Part shown: piece by piece, positions 27,368 through 35,770 of the stretch
Layout: the number at the start of each line of letters is the position of its first letter
Position numbering within the stretch: position 1 is the stretch's first letter
Assembly (NCBI GenBank): GCA_900768185.1
Contig: CAAGCB010000012.1
Location: forward strand, 1 to 64,000
Direction of reading: 5' to 3'
DNA length: 64,000 nt
Origin: Alphaproteobacteria bacterium
Lineage (GTDB): Bacteria; Pseudomonadota; Alphaproteobacteria; CAAGCB01; CAG-977
Made by a program: the position numbers and the translations under genes
Notes under the pieces: model-generated
Database searches by the model: none
Seen by the model: only the letters and a program-made list of their open reading frames with translations
What the model was told of the DNA's origin: nothing

Positions 27368-28180
27368 TCACACCAACAAGCTGAACAGTTTTGCGGCTGA
27401 AGACGCGTTGGAACGGTTGTTCAACGTCGCCATGTTGGTGTATCCCGCCGCCAGCAGGTTCGCCGCCCCTTGCGCCGCCAGCGTCCGACTGTTGACGGTC
27501 GATGTTCCCGAATACGACGACGAACTTTCGGCTTGCGCCCGACGCAATTCGGCTTCGGTGATTTTGGTGTGGTCGACGGACGTTTCTTTGGTGACGTAGT
27601 TGTGCGTGTATTTGTCGCCGAGCTGTACCTGCAAAGCGTACAGCGTGTCTTCATCAACGGGTTTTCCGTCCTTGGTCGTCACATGAACGTAAAAAGTGCC
27701 GGCTTTCTGCACTTTGTATTCGCCGCGCATCAGTTGTTCGAACGCTTCGGTTTTCTTGCCCTGTCCGTCCTCGTTCGTGGCAACCAGCGTTTGACGATTT
27801 TGAACGTACTGGTAGATTTCGACCTTCAATCCCTGACCTTTGAACCGTTCAATCGCCTTTTCATAGTCTGAAACGGCGTTTTCCAATTCGTCGGACGCCG
27901 AAACGTCCTTTGTGTCGGTGGCGTTTTTTTCCTCTTGAATGGCGGACACGTTGACCGCGGTCAGGCGTAATTTTCCGCGCGATGTGACTTTGAACGAAAA
28001 CCAATCGTCGGTTTCCCGTTTCGACAGGGTGGTGATCATGTTCAGACGCGAATAATTCAGCCGCGCCTGACCGATGTCGCGCGCCGTTTGAATCGTGTCG
28101 CCGTACAAATCGGACGTCGATTTTTCAAAAGATTTTATGTTCGTCGATGTCGAAGCCGCATTCAGAACCGTCGTAGCCAT
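27368..28180 (-). CDS. PPC-like beta-sandwich protein, unknown function
   Basis: The 270-residue protein has no signal peptide. Residues about 60-80 (DDWFSFKVTSRGKLRLTAVN) and the later segments LKVEIYQYVQNRQTLVAT and AGTFYVHVTTK...LYALQV match the shape of a bacterial pre-peptidase C-terminal (PPC) domain, a beta-sandwich common in secreted proteins. The rest is helical and Ser/Ala/Thr-rich, ending in a hydrophobic SAAKLFSLLV tail. The family is otherwise unrecognised. The second of two adjacent ATGs is chosen because GAGGTGA abuts the first. It converges with the aminotransferase and lies downstream of the cyclase gene. Confidence 0.6.
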   Translation of the reverse strand: MATTVLNAASTSTNIKSFEKSTSDLYGDTIQTARDIGQARLNYSRLNMITTLSKRETDDWFSFKVTSRGKLRLTAVNVSAIQEEKNATDTKDVSASDELENAVSDYEKAIERFKGQGLKVEIYQYVQNRQTLVATNEDGQGKKTEAFEQLMRGEYKVQKAGTFYVHVTTKDGKPVDEDTLYALQVQLGDKYTHNYVTKETSVDHTKITEAELRRAQAESSSSYSGTSTVNSRTLAAQGAANLLAAGYTNMATLNNRSNASSAAKLFSLLV

Positions 28181-28263
28181 CATTCACCTCTGCCGTCAAA
28201 GCGATGTCCGGAATTCTTCCGTTTCTTGAAATATAGCACGTTTATTCCGAAAAATAAAGATTC

Positions 28264-30252
28264 TTAAAGTTCGGGCAAAACCTGCGACAGTTTCGTTTCG
28301 ACAACCGGTTGTTCGGGAACGGCGTCCCGCGTTTTAGCGTCGGTCGCTTCCTCCGGTTTTTCGGTTGTGTTCCAAATAACCTCGTACAGTGTCTGCGGAG
28401 TGTTGACGCCCTTTAAATTGAAATCGCCCAGCGGTTTGAAAACGTAGTTTTTGCCCGCCGCCAATTCTTTGACGACCGAAGACACATAGATTTCGTCCTT
28501 GCCCGCTTCGTTGCAGACGCGCGCCGCGATTTGGACGGTCAATCCGAACAAATCGTTGTTTTCGACGATCGGTTCGCCCGCGTTCAATCCGATTCGCACA
28601 GCCAAAGGAACCGTCGGCAATTCGCTGTTGTACGCGCTGACGGATTTTTGAATCGCGACGGCGGCGTCGATCGCGTTCGACGCCCACTGGAACGACGCCA
28701 TAATTCCGTCGCCCGTCTGTTTGATTTCTTCGCCTCCGCAAGTGTCGAGCGCCTGCCGCACGATCGTGTTGTGGCGGTGAATCAGCTGTTGCGCCAATCG
28801 ATCCCCCAGCGTTTGCGTCATTTGCGTCGACGAAACGATATCGGTGAACATGACAATGCAGACCCCCGACGAAACGGTTTCTTTTTTCGACGGATTCAGC
28901 CAGCCGCTCATCGTGCTTTGAATCAAGCCGATCAATTCCGGGGACGTTTTGTTGGTCATATAAATCTGCATGCTTTTCGCGCCGCTGTCGATAACGGGCA
29001 GGTATTTCGATTCCAACATGTATTCGTCGATTTTATCGAAAAACAAAGCCGCCAGCGCCGGCGCGCGTCCCAGCAATTCCAAAACGCCCGAAAGCATCAG
29101 GCGGTTTTGCTGTTTCGTCAACGCCCGCGTTTTGCACAGCTGTTCGCACGCCCCCGCCAAAAACAGTTCAATCCCGAAACGGGCGTAGGTGTTCAGCAGC
29201 GTGTTTCTTTCCTGCAATACGCGCAGAACAAGTGATAGCAAAGAGGTCAGTTTCAGATAATCTTTTTCCAATTCCGCGGGAATGACGGCGGCTTCGGCGG
29301 GCGGCGTCGATTCGCTTTCGTGCGCGTCGCCGGTTTCCGCGGGGGTTGCGGATTGATCCGCCGGTTCCGTTTCGGATTGATCCGCCGGTTCCGTTTCGGT
29401 TTCGGCGTCGGCTTCGTCGGCTTGCCGTTTGCGTTCGTCTTCGGCGGCTTTGTCGGCTTCTTCTTCGCGCTTGGCTTGTTCTTCCGCTTTCAGGCGGGCG
29501 TCTTCCAGACGTTGGGTCATGGTCTTTCTGCCCATCAGCAAATCCAGCGCGTCAAAGAAACGGCGCACCAGATGCGACAGCCGCGTATCGGGCGTGTATT
29601 GGCGGTCTTCCGCCGTTTCGTAAAGCTCGCGCAAGACGGCGGAGGAAACGGCTTTGTCCGGATCGTTTTCCGTTTCGCCGGCGGAATCGGACACCGTTTT
29701 TATCGTCGCCGCGAATGAAATGTCGTCATTGGATCCCAGCAGGTTGTCCCAATTCACCCATTTGATCGCCGTCGGAATGGAAATGACCAGAAAGAAGAAC
29801 GTGAAAACGCCCAGAACCATCTGGTTTGTGATGTCTTGCGGCGTAAAGCCGGCGGTCAGCATCAGCCGCAAAACCAGCGTCGTGACGACGGCGGACGCCA
29901 TCATGGAAAACAGCACCGACAGGAAAATCATGATGACGCCTTCGGTGATCGAATTGGACGTCCGTTTTTTCTTTTTGGTTTTGTTGACGGTCGGAATCAC
30001 GCTGTTTTGGTACGGCGACGATTTTCGGGGCTGAGGTTTCGGAATTTCGCTGAGGTAGACCATCGCCTCTTGGAACATTTGGGTGTCCAGATTGTAGGTT
30101 TCGCGCACGACTTTGGTCGGTTTGCGTTCCGAATTTTCAATGCTTTTGGCGTATTCGGTCGCTTTCGCGCGCTGTTCGGACGGATAGCGCGCCAGCAAAT
30201 CCCAAGCGCCGTTTTGATAGGCATAGACTTCGTAATGTACAATATCGGACAC
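28264..30252 (-). CDS. Membrane-anchored class III adenylate/guanylate cyclase
   Basis: The 662-residue protein has an N-terminal small soluble domain (VHYEVYAYQNGAWDLLARY). Two transmembrane helices lie near residues 105-165. A charged, Glu-rich linker contains two copies of ETEPADQS. A helical sensor-like middle (about residues 325-455) leads to the C-terminal cyclase domain (about 465-625) with metal-binding aspartates in VMFTDIVSSTQ and KQTGDGIMASF, and the transition-state arginine in AARVCNEAG. It likely makes cAMP; the lysine in EIKQTGDG and the FGLTVQIAARV segment fit adenylate rather than guanylate specificity, but this is not certain. The input signal is unknown. Confidence 0.88.
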   Translation of the reverse strand: MSDIVHYEVYAYQNGAWDLLARYPSEQRAKATEYAKSIENSERKPTKVVRETYNLDTQMFQEAMVYLSEIPKPQPRKSSPYQNSVIPTVNKTKKKKRTSNSITEGVIMIFLSVLFSMMASAVVTTLVLRLMLTAGFTPQDITNQMVLGVFTFFFLVISIPTAIKWVNWDNLLGSNDDISFAATIKTVSDSAGETENDPDKAVSSAVLRELYETAEDRQYTPDTRLSHLVRRFFDALDLLMGRKTMTQRLEDARLKAEEQAKREEEADKAAEDERKRQADEADAETETEPADQSETEPADQSATPAETGDAHESESTPPAEAAVIPAELEKDYLKLTSLLSLVLRVLQERNTLLNTYARFGIELFLAGACEQLCKTRALTKQQNRLMLSGVLELLGRAPALAALFFDKIDEYMLESKYLPVIDSGAKSMQIYMTNKTSPELIGLIQSTMSGWLNPSKKETVSSGVCIVMFTDIVSSTQMTQTLGDRLAQQLIHRHNTIVRQALDTCGGEEIKQTGDGIMASFQWASNAIDAAVAIQKSVSAYNSELPTVPLAVRIGLNAGEPIVENNDLFGLTVQIAARVCNEAGKDEIYVSSVVKELAAGKNYVFKPLGDFNLKGVNTPQTLYEVIWNTTEKPEEATDAKTRDAVPEQPVVETKLSQVLPEL

Positions 30253-30338
30253 TTTTAAACCTGCAAAAAAATTTATCCATATATTATAAAGGTTTCGACG
30301 GAAAAATCAGCAAAAAAATGAATCTGCGCGGCGCGTAT

Positions 30339-30364
30339 AAAAAAACGACCGCCGATCCGGCAGC
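30339..30364 (-). terminator. Probable Rho-independent terminator of rpmE
   Basis: On the minus strand, GCTGCCG and CGGCGGT pair around GAT (with G-U pairs), followed by CGTTTTTTT. Confidence 0.6.
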
Positions 30365-30391
30365 TGTTTTTTTTTTGAAACTTCGCAAAAA

Positions 30392-30616
30392 TCACTTCTT
30401 TTTCGTGAAAGCCGCGAAACGCTTGTTGAATTTCGCCAACTGACCGCCGCTGTCGACCAAACGGTACACGCCCGTCCAAGCCGGATGAGCCAACGGGTCA
30501 ATGTCCAAGCGAACCGTGTCGCCTTCTTTGCCCATTGTCGAACGCGTCTTGAATTCGGTTCCGTCTGTCATGACCACGGTGATTTCATGGTAGTTCGGAT
30601 GGATATCTTTTTTCAT
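30392..30616 (-). CDS. rpmE: 50S ribosomal protein L31
   Basis: The 74-residue protein matches L31 ([40 protein letters not shown]). It lacks the zinc-binding CxxC pairs, so it is the C-minus form. The ATG at 30616 has GGAGCAGAAG upstream and replaces a longer in-frame start. Confidence 0.95.
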   Translation of the reverse strand: MKKDIHPNYHEITVVMTDGTEFKTRSTMGKEGDTVRLDIDPLAHPAWTGVYRLVDSGGQLAKFNKRFAAFTKKK

Positions 30617-30707
30617 AACTTCTGCTCCAGACAATGCAATAAGTTTCTTTTCTATACTCTAAAAGATTTGGCATTTCAAGCCTGTTTTCGCGAGAAACGG
30701 CAAAAAA

Positions 30708-31772
30708 TCAACGCTCGGTCAATTTGAATTCGATTCGGCGGTTTTTACGTCGCGCTTTTTCGGTGTCGGCGGGGTCGACGGGTTGAAATTCGCCGAAACC
30801 CGCCGCGACCAGACGACGCGCGGGGACGCCCCGTTCGATCAGGTACTGCACGACGGCGATCGCGCGTTCGGCGGACAGCTGCCAGTTTGACGCGAAACGG
30901 GCGGCGTCTTTGACGGGGACGTTGTCGGTGTGACCGTCCACGCGCAGAACCCAAGGCACTTTGGCGGGGATTTTGCGGCGCAGTTCCTTGACCGTTTTCG
31001 CCAGAACGCGCAGTTGTTTTTTACCTTCGTCTTCCAGCGAAGCGGAACCGCTTTTGAAAAACAGTTCGGATTGGAACACAAAGCGGTCGCCTTCGATTCG
31101 AAAATCGTCGCGGTCTTCCAAAACTTTGCGTAATGTTCCGAAAAATTCGGAACGGTAAGACGCCAGTTCGCCCGCTTTCGCCGCCAAAGCGCGGTTCAGG
31201 CGTTTTCCCAGATCGGCGATTTGCGCGCGCTGTTTTTTATCCGTGCGGTCGGCTTTATCCAGCAAAGCCCCCAGTTTGGCAAGCTCTTTGGTCAGTTTTT
31301 CCGTTTGCGTCGTCAACAGGGCGATGTGGGCTTTGGCTTCCTGAGAAATCTTGCGCTCGCTTTTCAGCGCTTTTTCTTTGGACGCCGTTTCCTTTTCCAG
31401 TTCGTCGCGGCGCAAGGTCAGCGCCTTGATGTCCTGTTCCAGCAGGGCGATTTGCGCCAGCGTGCGGGTTTGTTCGGCTTTGACGCCGGTCAGTTCCGCC
31501 TCCAACCGCGCGGCTTCGTCCGTTTGCAGCGTCAGCCGGCGGGTCAGATCCCGCGTCGCGTCGCGTTCGGCGGACAGTTCCGCCGTCAAATCGTTCAAAT
31601 GCTCCGTCAGCACGTCGATTTCCGCGTTTTTCGTGTCGAGATTCCGCCCCATGAAAAAGTGCGCCATCACGAACAGCAACAGGAAAAACAACACCACGAT
31701 CAGCAACGTCGACAACGCGTCGACGAAACTGGGCCAGAAATTGTAGCCGCCCGACTGCCTGAACCGCCGCAT
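30708..31772 (-). CDS. MotB-like peptidoglycan-binding protein (OmpA C-domain)
   Basis: The 354-residue protein has one N-terminal membrane helix (FVDALSTLLIVVLFFLLLFV, with the MotB-like aspartate in FVDAL). A long coiled coil (about residues 50-215) and a C-terminal OmpA/MotB domain follow (VDGHTDNVPVKDAARFASN near residue 272, ending RRKNRRIEFKL). Together with the upstream MotA/ExbB-like gene it would form a proton-driven channel anchored to peptidoglycan. It is not flagellar motB by context. It lies 1 bp after its partner in the efp-suhB gene set. Confidence 0.85.
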   Translation of the reverse strand: MRRFRQSGGYNFWPSFVDALSTLLIVVLFFLLLFVMAHFFMGRNLDTKNAEIDVLTEHLNDLTAELSAERDATRDLTRRLTLQTDEAARLEAELTGVKAEQTRTLAQIALLEQDIKALTLRRDELEKETASKEKALKSERKISQEAKAHIALLTTQTEKLTKELAKLGALLDKADRTDKKQRAQIADLGKRLNRALAAKAGELASYRSEFFGTLRKVLEDRDDFRIEGDRFVFQSELFFKSGSASLEDEGKKQLRVLAKTVKELRRKIPAKVPWVLRVDGHTDNVPVKDAARFASNWQLSAERAIAVVQYLIERGVPARRLVAAGFGEFQPVDPADTEKARRKNRRIEFKLTER

Positions 31773-31773
31773 T

Positions 31774-32763
31774 TTACTTGTCCTGTCCCGATATGGTGCG
31801 AATCAGCAGCTTGAACGAATCGCGGACTTCGCGCAACAGGATTTCCTGACGCGCTTCGCTGCGTTTGTCTATTTGGTTGACGTTGTGATCGATTCGGCTG
31901 ATAAAGCGTAAAATGTCCAAATCGGTTTGCGCGCTTTCCTGCGATTTCGCTTCATTCTTTTGCAGCTGGGAACGGATGTCGGACAGGCTTTCGACCACCT
32001 GTTCCAGCAAGGCGTTGGCATAGGCGGCGTTTGACGTGACCGTTTCGTCCGACTGGTTCCCGACCGCGGACGAATAGCGGGTCAGTGAAGCCAGATGTTC
32101 GTCCAAGCCGTTGTAAAAATTATTCTGCGCGCGTCCTGCCTGCAAATCCAAAAAGCCGACGATCAACGCCCCCGACAACCCCAGCAGGGACGATGAAAAC
32201 GCCGTTCCCATGCCCGACAGCGGCAGTTCCAGCGATGTTTTGATCGTGTTGAAAGCTTGCGTGGCTTCCTCGCCCGACACGTTCAGGGATTTGATTACGG
32301 TCGCGACGGCGCCGACGGTTTCCATCAGCCCCCAAAACGTCCCCAGCAATCCCAGAAAAGTCGACAATCCGATCAGGTATTTCGAAATGTCGCGGCTTTC
32401 CTCCAAACGCATTTCGACGGAATCCAAAATCGTGCGCGCGATGGTCGGGGAAAGGACGGCGTTTCCCTTGGCGCGGTTGTTTTTCAAAACCAAAGCCAGC
32501 GGAGACAACAGGCGCAATTTCTGCAACGCGGCGTCGTCCAAAGACAGGGCGGGGGCTTTCAGCCATTTGATTTCGCGGTACAAAGCGAAAACGGAATGGA
32601 AATTCAGTCCGACGCCGAACAGGAATACCAGCGCAATCAAACTGTTCAGGGCGGGATTGGTCAAAAAGGCATTCGACAGGACGGGAAACAAAACCGCGCC
32701 CGCGCCCGCGACCAGAATCAGAAACAAAAACATGCGCGTCACATAACGGTTCGGCAGTTCCAT
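31774..32763 (-). CDS. MotA/TolQ/ExbB-like proton channel protein
   Basis: The 329-residue protein has two N-terminal membrane helices (about residues 8-55) and the conserved ExbB/MotA pair of helices in FLGLLGTFWGLMETVGAV and GMGTAFSSSLLGLSGALIVGFLDL (about residues 137-215). A cytoplasmic tail follows. It pairs with the MotB-like gene directly downstream. This gene pair next to suhB/efp is, to my knowledge, a common housekeeping arrangement in Alphaproteobacteria, but its job is unproven. Confidence 0.85.
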   Translation of the reverse strand: MELPNRYVTRMFLFLILVAGAGAVLFPVLSNAFLTNPALNSLIALVFLFGVGLNFHSVFALYREIKWLKAPALSLDDAALQKLRLLSPLALVLKNNRAKGNAVLSPTIARTILDSVEMRLEESRDISKYLIGLSTFLGLLGTFWGLMETVGAVATVIKSLNVSGEEATQAFNTIKTSLELPLSGMGTAFSSSLLGLSGALIVGFLDLQAGRAQNNFYNGLDEHLASLTRYSSAVGNQSDETVTSNAAYANALLEQVVESLSDIRSQLQKNEAKSQESAQTDLDILRFISRIDHNVNQIDKRSEARQEILLREVRDSFKLLIRTISGQDK

Positions 32764-32778
32764 TTTTTTAAATCCTTG

Positions 32779-33945
32779 TCAGTCTTTGATTAAAACGTCC
32801 GTTCTGTCCGGACAGGACGCGCCCGCGCCGCGATTGCCGAACGCCCTGATTTCGACGCGCATGGATTTGACGCCCCGGCGCATCAGATAGGAACGGATCG
32901 CCAGCGCGCGCCGCAGGGCGTGCCGACGTTCGGCGCCCCGTTCGTTTGACGCGTAAGCGTACAAAAACACGCGGGACTTGTTTTTAACGGCTTGCGCCGC
33001 CGTCAAATCCAACGCGTTTCGCGCTTCGGGCGTCAGTTCGGACGATTTCGGTTCATGAACAAAAACCCATTGCAGTTTTTTGCCTTGCGCGACGGCGGTC
33101 GCCGTCGGCGAATCGAACGGAACGACGCTTGTCAGCAGGGCGTTTCTGTCTTCCGCCGACGGATCGGGGGACGCCGGCAAAACGGTCGGCGCCGCCGTTT
33201 TCTTGGCGGTTTCGGTTTCCGGCGTTTCGGAAACGGAAGCGGCTTTCGATTTCGCAACCGCGTTGTTATCGGCGGATTCCGATTTTTCAAAGGTTTTTAA
33301 CGCTTCCGCCAAATCCGCCAGCGTTTGTTTCGGCGTGTCCGTTTTTTTCTGTTCTTTCGCGACCGTCCGGACGGGGGCGGCGACGGCGGTCGGCCGGACG
33401 GGGGACGGAGCTTTGGCGGCGGGTTTGGGTTTGGCGGCGGCAATCGCCTTTTTCGCCGTTTCCTTTTTCTTTTCGGCGATTTCGGCGCGTTCCGCCTGTT
33501 CCAGAAAATGTTTCGACAGTTTCAGTTCTGCCGCCGGAGTTTTATTCAGCGCTTCCGCCGCCGGTTTAACCGTGGTGTCCACCGCCAGAATTTTGACTTG
33601 CGGAACGGGCTTCGCGCGCGGCTTCAGCTTGTCGTGTTCGTCTTTGACGGCGGCTTCGCGCACCTGATAGCCTTTGGCTTTCGGCGGCTTGGCGGATTTG
33701 TTTTGCTTTTGAGGGGGGCGGGATTGCTTCGCCGATTTTTTTTTCGTCGGCTCGGCTTTTTTTACGGCGGGATCGATCAACGCCGCCGCGCTGTTTTTTT
33801 TCACGTTCCGATCTGACGAAATGGTGTCTTTGGGAATGAAATCCTCGGTTAAAACGTCCAGATCAACCGTGACCTGAGCAAAAGCCGCCCGTGCCGTCAA
33901 AAACGCGACGGCAGAGAACAGGGCTGCTTTTGCTCGTAAATTCAA
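32779..33945 (-). CDS. Lys/Ala/Pro-rich periplasmic protein with OmpA-like C-domain
   Basis: The 388-residue protein has a signal peptide (NLRAKAALFSAVAFLTARA). A long, low-complexity basic linker (KKSAKQSRPPQKQNKS; KPKPAAKAPSPVRPT; about residues 40-275) follows. The C-terminal OmpA-like domain includes VFLYAYASNERGAERRHALR and RAFGNRGAG. The best start is TTG at 33945, 7 nt after GGAGG; an upstream in-frame start would overlap suhB. It is operonic with the MotA/MotB-like pair and probably periplasmic, spanning towards peptidoglycan. Confidence 0.75.
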   Translation of the reverse strand: MNLRAKAALFSAVAFLTARAAFAQVTVDLDVLTEDFIPKDTISSDRNVKKNSAAALIDPAVKKAEPTKKKSAKQSRPPQKQNKSAKPPKAKGYQVREAAVKDEHDKLKPRAKPVPQVKILAVDTTVKPAAEALNKTPAAELKLSKHFLEQAERAEIAEKKKETAKKAIAAAKPKPAAKAPSPVRPTAVAAPVRTVAKEQKKTDTPKQTLADLAEALKTFEKSESADNNAVAKSKAASVSETPETETAKKTAAPTVLPASPDPSAEDRNALLTSVVPFDSPTATAVAQGKKLQWVFVHEPKSSELTPEARNALDLTAAQAVKNKSRVFLYAYASNERGAERRHALRRALAIRSYLMRRGVKSMRVEIRAFGNRGAGASCPDRTDVLIKD

Positions 33946-33958
33946 GGGGCTGCCTCCT

Positions 33959-35077
33959 TTACTCCTTTGCGGGGGCGGGGGAAAGCGTTCTTTCAAACTG
34001 TTTGAACGCGTCCGATTCTTCGGGAAGCGTCAACATCTTTTTGAACGGCGTGAACAGCTGGTCGTTCGACGCGATAATCGTTCCCGCGTTCACGATGCCG
34101 ACCGAATCTTCTTTACCGTCATAGGTGCAGACGCGTCCGCCCGCCTCTTTGACGATCAACTGACCCGCGGCGACGTCCCAAGGTTTGATGTCTTCTTCGA
34201 AATAGCATTCGAAGCGACCCGCGGCGACGTAAGCCAAATCCAGCGATGCGGCGCCCATGCGGCGAACGCCCGCCGTTTTCTGCATCATCGGCATCAGCTG
34301 GCGTACGAAACGGTCGGGATTGGAATGTCCCAAATGCGGGATTCCCGTCACGACGACGGCTTCGTTCATCGTGTTGCGGTTTGAAACGTGAATGCGACGG
34401 GAACCCGACGCCGTCATCGCCCATGCGCCGCCGCCGCGTTCCGCGTAGAACAAATCGCCCGTGACGGGGTTGAAAATGACGCCCGCGACGATGTCGTTGT
34501 CTTCCTGCAAAGCCAGAGAAATCGCAAAGTGCGGAACGGCGTGCAAAAAGTTGCTGGTGCCGTCCAGCGGATCGATAATCCAGCGGTGGGACGTGTCCTC
34601 ACCCGCTTTGACGCCGCTTTCCTCTTGCAAAAAACCGTAGCGGGGGCGGACTTTCAGCAAATATTCGCGCAACGTCTTTTCAGAGTTCAAATCGGCGGTC
34701 GACGCGAAATCGGCGGCGCCTTTTTTCGAAATTTGCAGTTGTTCCAGTTCGCCGAAGTCGCGCACCAAACCGCGCCCCGCTTTCTGCACCGCCTGAATCA
34801 TGACGTTCAAGGTCGGCGACAGCGACGAAATGAATTTGTCCTGACGCGATTCGCGAAACTGTTCCACGGGATCGGGACGGTTGCGGACGGGGAACGCCGA
34901 TTGTTGCAGTCCCGCCGCCTGTTCGGATTTCCGCTGCAACAATTCCATCGCGCGGGTTTTGATTTCCGATTTGCGCTGGAACGTTTTGCGTTCGGTCGAA
35001 AGTTCCTCCGCGACGGCGCGGCGCACGGTCGTCCGTCTGAACGACGGACGCGGCGGTTTAATGGTTGATTTGGGCAT
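33959..35077 (-). CDS. suhB: Inositol monophosphatase family protein (SuhB) with N-terminal extension
   Basis: The 372-residue protein has the IMPase core from about residue 88 (SPTLNVMIQAVQKAGR), metal sites in GFLQEESG and WIIDPLDGTSNFLH, and WDVAAGQLIVKEAGG near the end. The first about 85 residues are a basic extension (RRAVAEELSTERKTFQRKSE) absent from typical SuhB (about 265 residues). The ATG at 35077 has AAGGAAAG 8 nt upstream; ATG 34948 (residue 44) is the alternative. It may be a phosphatase or an rRNA-transcription co-factor like E. coli SuhB. It follows efp by 24 bp. Confidence 0.88.
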   Translation of the reverse strand: MPKSTIKPPRPSFRRTTVRRAVAEELSTERKTFQRKSEIKTRAMELLQRKSEQAAGLQQSAFPVRNRPDPVEQFRESRQDKFISSLSPTLNVMIQAVQKAGRGLVRDFGELEQLQISKKGAADFASTADLNSEKTLREYLLKVRPRYGFLQEESGVKAGEDTSHRWIIDPLDGTSNFLHAVPHFAISLALQEDNDIVAGVIFNPVTGDLFYAERGGGAWAMTASGSRRIHVSNRNTMNEAVVVTGIPHLGHSNPDRFVRQLMPMMQKTAGVRRMGAASLDLAYVAAGRFECYFEEDIKPWDVAAGQLIVKEAGGRVCTYDGKEDSVGIVNAGTIIASNDQLFTPFKKMLTLPEESDAFKQFERTLSPAPAKE

Positions 35078-35101
35078 GTCGGACGCTTTCCTTCAAGTCA
35101 A

Positions 35102-35665
35102 TCATTTCGCGCGTTCGACATAGGTGTTGTCGATCGTGGAAACGACAATCTTGTCGCCGGCGGCGACGAACGGAGGCACGCCGATGCGCAGACCGTTGTC
35201 CAGAACGGCGGGCTTGTAGGACGAGGAAACCGTCTGTCCCTTGATCACGGGTTCGGTTTCGACGACCGTCTGTACGACCTTGGCGGGCAGTTCGATGCCG
35301 ACGGGGCGTCCTTCGATGAATTCGACGACGACTTCCATGTTGTCCTGCAGATAAGCGGCGCGATCGCCCAGCATTTCTTTGGAAATCGTGAATTGGTCGT
35401 AGGTGTCGACCATCATGAACGTGTAGTCCGTTCCGTCGGAATACAGGTACTGGCAATCACGGTCTTCGCTCATCAGTTTTTCGACGAAGTCGGCGGTGCG
35501 CCAGCGTTGTTCGGTTTTGACGCCCGTGGCGACGTCGCGCATTTTAACCTGAATGGTGGCGTTTCCCTTGCCGGGAATGACCAGTTCGTAGTCGATCACG
35601 ACGCACGGTTTGCCGTTGTATTCGATGACCCAACCCGGACGGATTTGGTTAGCTTGCATTTTCAT
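35102..35665 (-). CDS. efp: Elongation factor P
   Basis: The 187-residue three-domain EF-P has the modified-lysine loop PGKGNA near residue 33. That lysine is the target of the beta-lysyl ligase EpmA, encoded divergently just 105 bp away. The protein relieves ribosome stalling at polyproline. It is the first gene of a leftward cluster (efp-suhB-OmpA-like-MotA-like-MotB-like). Confidence 0.97.
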   Translation of the reverse strand: MKMQANQIRPGWVIEYNGKPCVVIDYELVIPGKGNATIQVKMRDVATGVKTEQRWRTADFVEKLMSEDRDCQYLYSDGTDYTFMMVDTYDQFTISKEMLGDRAAYLQDNMEVVVEFIEGRPVGIELPAKVVQTVVETEPVIKGQTVSSSYKPAVLDNGLRIGVPPFVAAGDKIVVSTIDNTYVERAK

Positions 35666-35770
35666 GAGTTTTTTCCTTGTATATTAAAAGAAAGCCAATA
35701 GAATTTAAGCCGAAAATTAACAGATTAGCTTTCTGAACGCAAGAGTTCTGCGCTAAAAAATATCGGGAGA

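Noticed and set aside
30708..32763. Zorya-type defence pair (ZorA/ZorB-like) for the MotA/MotB-like genes
   Set aside because: No ZorC/ZorD/ZorE-type partner; the neighbours are housekeeping genes (rpmE, suhB, efp), and the MotB-like protein has a long coiled coil as in general envelope proteins.
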